From JBQTIM01 sp052388135 (GTDB lineage Bacteria; Elusimicrobiota; Elusimicrobia; FEN-1173), in the NCBI GenBank assembly GCA_052388135.1, contig JBQTIM010000012.1, forward strand, positions 1 through 21,684: a stretch of 21,684 nt of DNA, written 5' to 3'. Position 1 is the stretch's first letter, and each line of letters begins with the position of its first letter. This document shows positions 19,169-21,684 of this stretch, piece by piece. Under the pieces are notes generated by a model. The model was not told the DNA's origin, did no database searches, and saw nothing but the letters and a program-made list of their open reading frames with translations. The position numbers and the translations under genes were made by a program.

Positions 19169-21229
19169 ATGGAAGCCGCTCCGGCCCTCTCCCTTCCTTT
19201 CTGCGAGAACCTCTTCGCCTACCGCCGCCGCAAGACGCGCGTGGTCATGGTGGGCGACGTGGCCGTGGGCGGGGACAACCCGCTCCGCCTGCAGTCCATG
19301 ACCACCACACGCACGTCGGACACCGACGCCACCGTGGCCCAGGCCGTGCGACTGGCGAGCGCCGGCTGCGAGATCGTGCGCATCACCGCTCCGACGGAGC
19401 TGGACGCCAAAAACCTCAAAAACATCAAGGCGGCTTTGCTGGCCAAGGGGATCAAGGTTCCCCTGGTGGCGGACATTCATTTCCGCCCCGAGGCGGCCCT
19501 GGAGGCGGCGGAGCACGTGGAGAAAGTGCGCGTGAACCCCGGCAATTTCGCCGACTCCAAGGCGTTCAAAATCAAGGAATATTCCGACGCGCAATACGCG
19601 GAGGAGCTGGAGCGCATCGAGGAGCGGTTCACGCCTCTGGCGCTCAAGTTGAAGCGCCTGGGCCGCGCCCTGCGCATCGGCACGAACCACGGCTCGCTTT
19701 CCGACCGCATCATGAACCGTTACGGCGACACGCCGGAGGGCATGGTGGAATCCGCCCTGGAGTTCGTGCGCATCTGCGAGAAGAACGGCTTCCGCGACAT
19801 CATCCTTTCCATGAAGGCCTCCAACCCCAAGGTGATGATCGCCGCCTACCGCCTGCTGGCGGCGCGCATGGCCGCCGAGAACATGGACTACCCCTTTCAC
19901 CTGGGCGTGACGGAGGCCGGCGACGGGGAGGACGGGCGCATCAAGTCCGCCATCGGCATCGGCAGCATTTTGGAGGACGGCATCGGCGACACCGTGCGCG
20001 TGTCTTTGACGGAGGAGCCGGAGCTGGAAATCCCCGTGGCGCGGCGCATCGCGGCGCGCTACGACGGGCGGCGGACGCCGGTTTTCTTTAAAACGCCGCT
20101 GGAGCCTTGCCGGGACCTGGTTCACGCCGACAATTTTTACCATTACAGCCGGCGGCCTTCCCGCGAAACGGCCGTGGGTCCCATCCGCCTGGGCGGAGAG
20201 CAGACCGTGCGGACGGTGAACAGCGTTTCGCGCCTGAAACTTCCCGCCCCGGTCCTGCTGGCCGTGCTGGAGGAAAAGCTGAAGTCCTCCCGGACGATCC
20301 CGCCGGAAATTTTGGAATGGACCGTGGCCGGCGCGGCGGATTTGGAAGCCCTGCGGGTTTTCCGCCGGTCCCTTCAGTTCGAAACCTCCCGTTTGGGTTA
20401 CCTGGCGCGCTTGGCGGGGCCAGCGCCGGAGGGCTTGTGGGACGCGGCCGACGGGGTGGTGTATTCCCCGGGCGCGGCGGAGGCGTCCGCGCGGAACGGA
20501 AAATTTTTGGACGGCCTGAAACGGGCGGCCGCCGACGCCGAGGAGACGGGCAAGCCCCTTTTCCTGGAAGCGTCCGACGCCGAGGACCTGCTGGAGTGGG
20601 GCCACGCCGCCGCCGCCGTCACGCAGAATTTGGTTCTGACCCTTCGTCCGGCGGAAGGGCCGGACGCGGACGAAACGGCCCGGCTCATCCGCCAGTTCCG
20701 TTACGTCGCCTCCCAAGCCTGGGTGAAAGCGGGGCGGTTCCCCCTCCACCTGCAGGCGCCGCCGGCGGCGGATCCCGAGGAGCGCGTGATCCGCGATTCC
20801 ATCCTTTTCGGCTCCCTGCTCTGCGACGGGCTGGGGGACAGCGTGCAGGCGGAAGGCGCGGGGGATTTGGGGCGGGACCTGGAGTTGGTCTCCAACATTT
20901 TGCAGGGCGCCGGAGCCCGCATCACCAAGACGGAGTACGTGTCGTGCCCGTCCTGCGGCCGCACGCTTTTTGACTTGCAGTCCACGACGGAGCGCATCAA
21001 GAAGAAGACCGGCCACCTGAAGAACGTGAAGATCGCCATCATGGGCTGCATCGTCAACGGGCCCGGGGAAATGGCCGACGCGGATTTCGGCTACGTGGGC
21101 GGCGGGCCGGACAAGATCAACCTCTACGTGGGCAGGGAGTGCGTGGAGAAAGGCATTCCCTTCGAGCGGGCCGACGAGAAGCTGGTGGAGCTGATCCGGC
21201 AACACGGGAAATGGACGGAGCCGGCATGA
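19169..21229 (+). CDS. ispG: 4-hydroxy-3-methylbut-2-enyl diphosphate synthase (IspG/GcpE), long form
   Basis: IspG carries out the next-to-last step of the MEP isoprenoid pathway, converting MEcPP to HMBPP with a [4Fe-4S] cluster. At 686 residues this is the long form, as in Chlamydiae, Bacteroidetes and plants, not the common form of about 370. The N-terminal TIM barrel shows VGGDNPLRLQSMTTTRTSDT, ADIHFRPEAA, VRVNPGNF, SMKASNPKVM and HLGVTEAGDGEDGRIKSAIG. An inserted domain occupies roughly residues 300-585. The C-terminal cluster domain has CPSCGR (Cys593, Cys596), then GCIVNGPGE with Cys627 and Glu634, the expected four cluster ligands. The start is supported by the early PFCENLFAYRRRKT segment, typical of long forms. 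It appears leaderless. The stop overlaps an ATG in the form ATGA. Confidence 0.97.
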   Translation: MEAAPALSLPFCENLFAYRRRKTRVVMVGDVAVGGDNPLRLQSMTTTRTSDTDATVAQAVRLASAGCEIVRITAPTELDAKNLKNIKAALLAKGIKVPLVADIHFRPEAALEAAEHVEKVRVNPGNFADSKAFKIKEYSDAQYAEELERIEERFTPLALKLKRLGRALRIGTNHGSLSDRIMNRYGDTPEGMVESALEFVRICEKNGFRDIILSMKASNPKVMIAAYRLLAARMAAENMDYPFHLGVTEAGDGEDGRIKSAIGIGSILEDGIGDTVRVSLTEEPELEIPVARRIAARYDGRRTPVFFKTPLEPCRDLVHADNFYHYSRRPSRETAVGPIRLGGEQTVRTVNSVSRLKLPAPVLLAVLEEKLKSSRTIPPEILEWTVAGAADLEALRVFRRSLQFETSRLGYLARLAGPAPEGLWDAADGVVYSPGAAEASARNGKFLDGLKRAAADAEETGKPLFLEASDAEDLLEWGHAAAAVTQNLVLTLRPAEGPDADETARLIRQFRYVASQAWVKAGRFPLHLQAPPAADPEERVIRDSILFGSLLCDGLGDSVQAEGAGDLGRDLELVSNILQGAGARITKTEYVSCPSCGRTLFDLQSTTERIKKKTGHLKNVKIAIMGCIVNGPGEMADADFGYVGGGPDKINLYVGRECVEKGIPFERADEKLVELIRQHGKWTEPA

Positions 21230-21579
21230 GCGGCGGCCAAGGGCGAAGAACAAAAGGCGCAGGGCGGGCGAACGGCGCCTCCATAGTCGCCCGCAAGGCC
21301 CTCCGTCATCGAGGGGCGGAGGCGGCGGGCGCGTTTCGGAGAGGCTGGGATTGCTTCGTCGCGAAAAGCGCTCCTCGCAATGACATAAGAGTTCATGCGT
21401 CCGCAGCGGTGTTTCCCGCCCAATCGCACTTTTCGTCCTCCGCCAGGGGCTGCGCGTCCGCCGATCCGCGCGCCATGTCCTTCGCGCCTGGCTCCGCGAT
21501 TTCCGCTCTCGCCTCCATGCTCTTTGTTTTTGCCTGCTCGCCCGATGACTTTGGCTCCGCGCCCTTTGCCGGCCTATGA
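21226..21579 (+). CDS. Doubtful 117-residue frame inside the inserted segment
   Basis: The frame starts at an ATG that overlaps the ispG stop (ATGA) and ends at a TGA that overlaps the next gene's ATG (again ATGA). A good Shine-Dalgarno GGAG lies 5 bases before its ATG, within the end of ispG. The product is Arg/Ala/Gly-rich, has no recognisable domain, and includes a stretch (WDCFVAKSAPRND) that is the translation of a widely dispersed non-coding repeat. It is therefore probably not selected as a protein. Because of its two overlaps it could still be translated and pass ribosomes from ispG to the next gene. Confidence 0.25.
   Translation: MSGGQGRRTKGAGRANGASIVARKALRHRGAEAAGAFRRGWDCFVAKSAPRNDIRVHASAAVFPAQSHFSSSARGCASADPRAMSFAPGSAISALASMLFVFACSPDDFGSAPFAGL
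21300..21322 (+). repeat. Small inverted repeat inside the insertion
   Basis: CCTCCG (21300-21305) and CGGAGG (21317-21322) are perfect inverted copies around an 11-base loop. No T-run follows, so it is not an obvious terminator. Confidence 0.4.
21346..21384. repeat. Copy of a dispersed 'GATTGCTTCGTCGC...CTCCTCGCAATGAC' repeat
   Basis: The core GGATTGCTTCGTCGCGAAAA and CGCTCCTCGCAATGACA matches a short repeat I know from intergenic regions of many unrelated bacteria, often mistranslated as 'CHCEERSDEAI' or 'DCFVAKSAPRND' in annotation. Its two halves are partly complementary (ATTGCTTCGTCGCG against CGCTCCTCGCAAT), which allows a folded structure. It is non-coding in known cases. Confidence 0.6.
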
Positions 21580-21684
21580 GCGCCGCTGAACCCGTCCGTC
21601 TTACGGGCGTCAACCGGCAGGTGCTGTTCCGCCTGTTTTTCTTCGGCGCGTTCCTGTTTTTCCTTTACCAGTTCCTTCGGATCA
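21576..21684 (+). CDS. N-terminus of a membrane protein, possibly an AI-2E family transporter (cut by window edge)
   Basis: Only 36 codons are visible. A short polar start (MSAAEPVRLTGVNRQ) is followed by a strongly hydrophobic aromatic segment, LFRLFFFGAFLFFLYQFLRI, a first transmembrane helix. Such a beginning is common in the PerM/AI-2E transporter family, but this is weak evidence. The ATG overlaps the TGA of the upstream small frame, and no Shine-Dalgarno sequence lies directly in front of it. The ATGAGCG at its start also occurs at the ispG stop, where a good ribosome-binding site is placed. The gene may therefore once have overlapped ispG directly. Confidence 0.65.
   Translation, partial: MSAAEPVRLTGVNRQVLFRLFFFGAFLFFLYQFLRI

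Larger units (their letters stand above)
21226..21582 (+). mobile_element. MITE-like insertion between ispG and the next gene
   Basis: The segment is bracketed by direct copies of ATGAGCG (21226-21232 and 21576-21582), like a target-site duplication. Just inside lie imperfect inverted ends: 21235-21258 and 21547-21570 match at 18 of 24 positions when one is reverse-complemented. There is no transposase. The interior contains a dispersed repeat and a small hairpin. The ends are imperfect and the family is not known to me. Apart from the doubtful frame noted above, this stretch holds no gene. Confidence 0.45.

Noticed and set aside
19148..21613. Open frame of 821 codons on the minus strand opposite ispG
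   Set aside because: It is the antisense of a strongly conserved enzyme in GC-rich DNA. Its product is Arg/Gly/Ala/His-rich without motifs.

Overview
The window is GC-rich and dominated by one gene. A single uninterrupted minus-strand reading frame (positions 87-18743) encodes a protein of 6218 residues. Divergent from it, on the plus strand, lie a 61-residue conserved-looking small protein, the long form of the isoprenoid enzyme IspG, a roughly 350-base insertion-like segment, and the first 36 codons of a membrane protein cut by the window edge. The long IspG (about 690 residues, with an inserted domain), the high GC and the giant secreted multidomain protein suggest an uncultured Elusimicrobiota- or Omnitrophota-type bacterium. 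That placement is an inference from style, not proof.

Layout of the giant protein from its N-terminus (right end of the window) to its C-terminus (left end): a Sec-type signal sequence; a domain with TraB/ChaN/EreA-like histidine motifs; a class I methyltransferase-like domain; a transmembrane hairpin; a region with an HELIH zinc-protease motif; a long helical, Gln/Ala-rich coiled coil; a von Willebrand A domain with a complete metal-binding (MIDAS) set; about four membrane helices; two consecutive MoxR/midasin-like AAA+ ATPase modules; three beta-propellers of three different kinds (six-blade NHL, seven-blade WD40-like, six-blade 'DG-x-LY' type), separated by a recurring coiled-coil/'RLH'/'AIAF' module; and a hydrophobic C-terminus. 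MoxR ATPases and VWA proteins normally work as separate partners encoded side by side. Here they are fused in one chain with a possible protease and three interaction propellers, which suggests a membrane-bound remodelling or maturation machine.

The 162-base gap between the divergent genes (18744-18905) is markedly AT-rich. It carries a good plus-strand extended -10 promoter and a hairpin just upstream of the small gene whose loop is complementary to that gene's ribosome-binding site. ispG has a perfect extended -10 box ending 7 bases before its ATG and no Shine-Dalgarno sequence, so it is predicted to be leaderless. Downstream of ispG, matching ATGAGCG copies and imperfect inverted ends bracket a segment that contains a dispersed repeat. 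It appears to have inserted exactly at an ispG/downstream-gene start-stop overlap.

Positions 1-86 are non-coding as far as can be seen. No tRNA, rRNA or CRISPR array was recognised.
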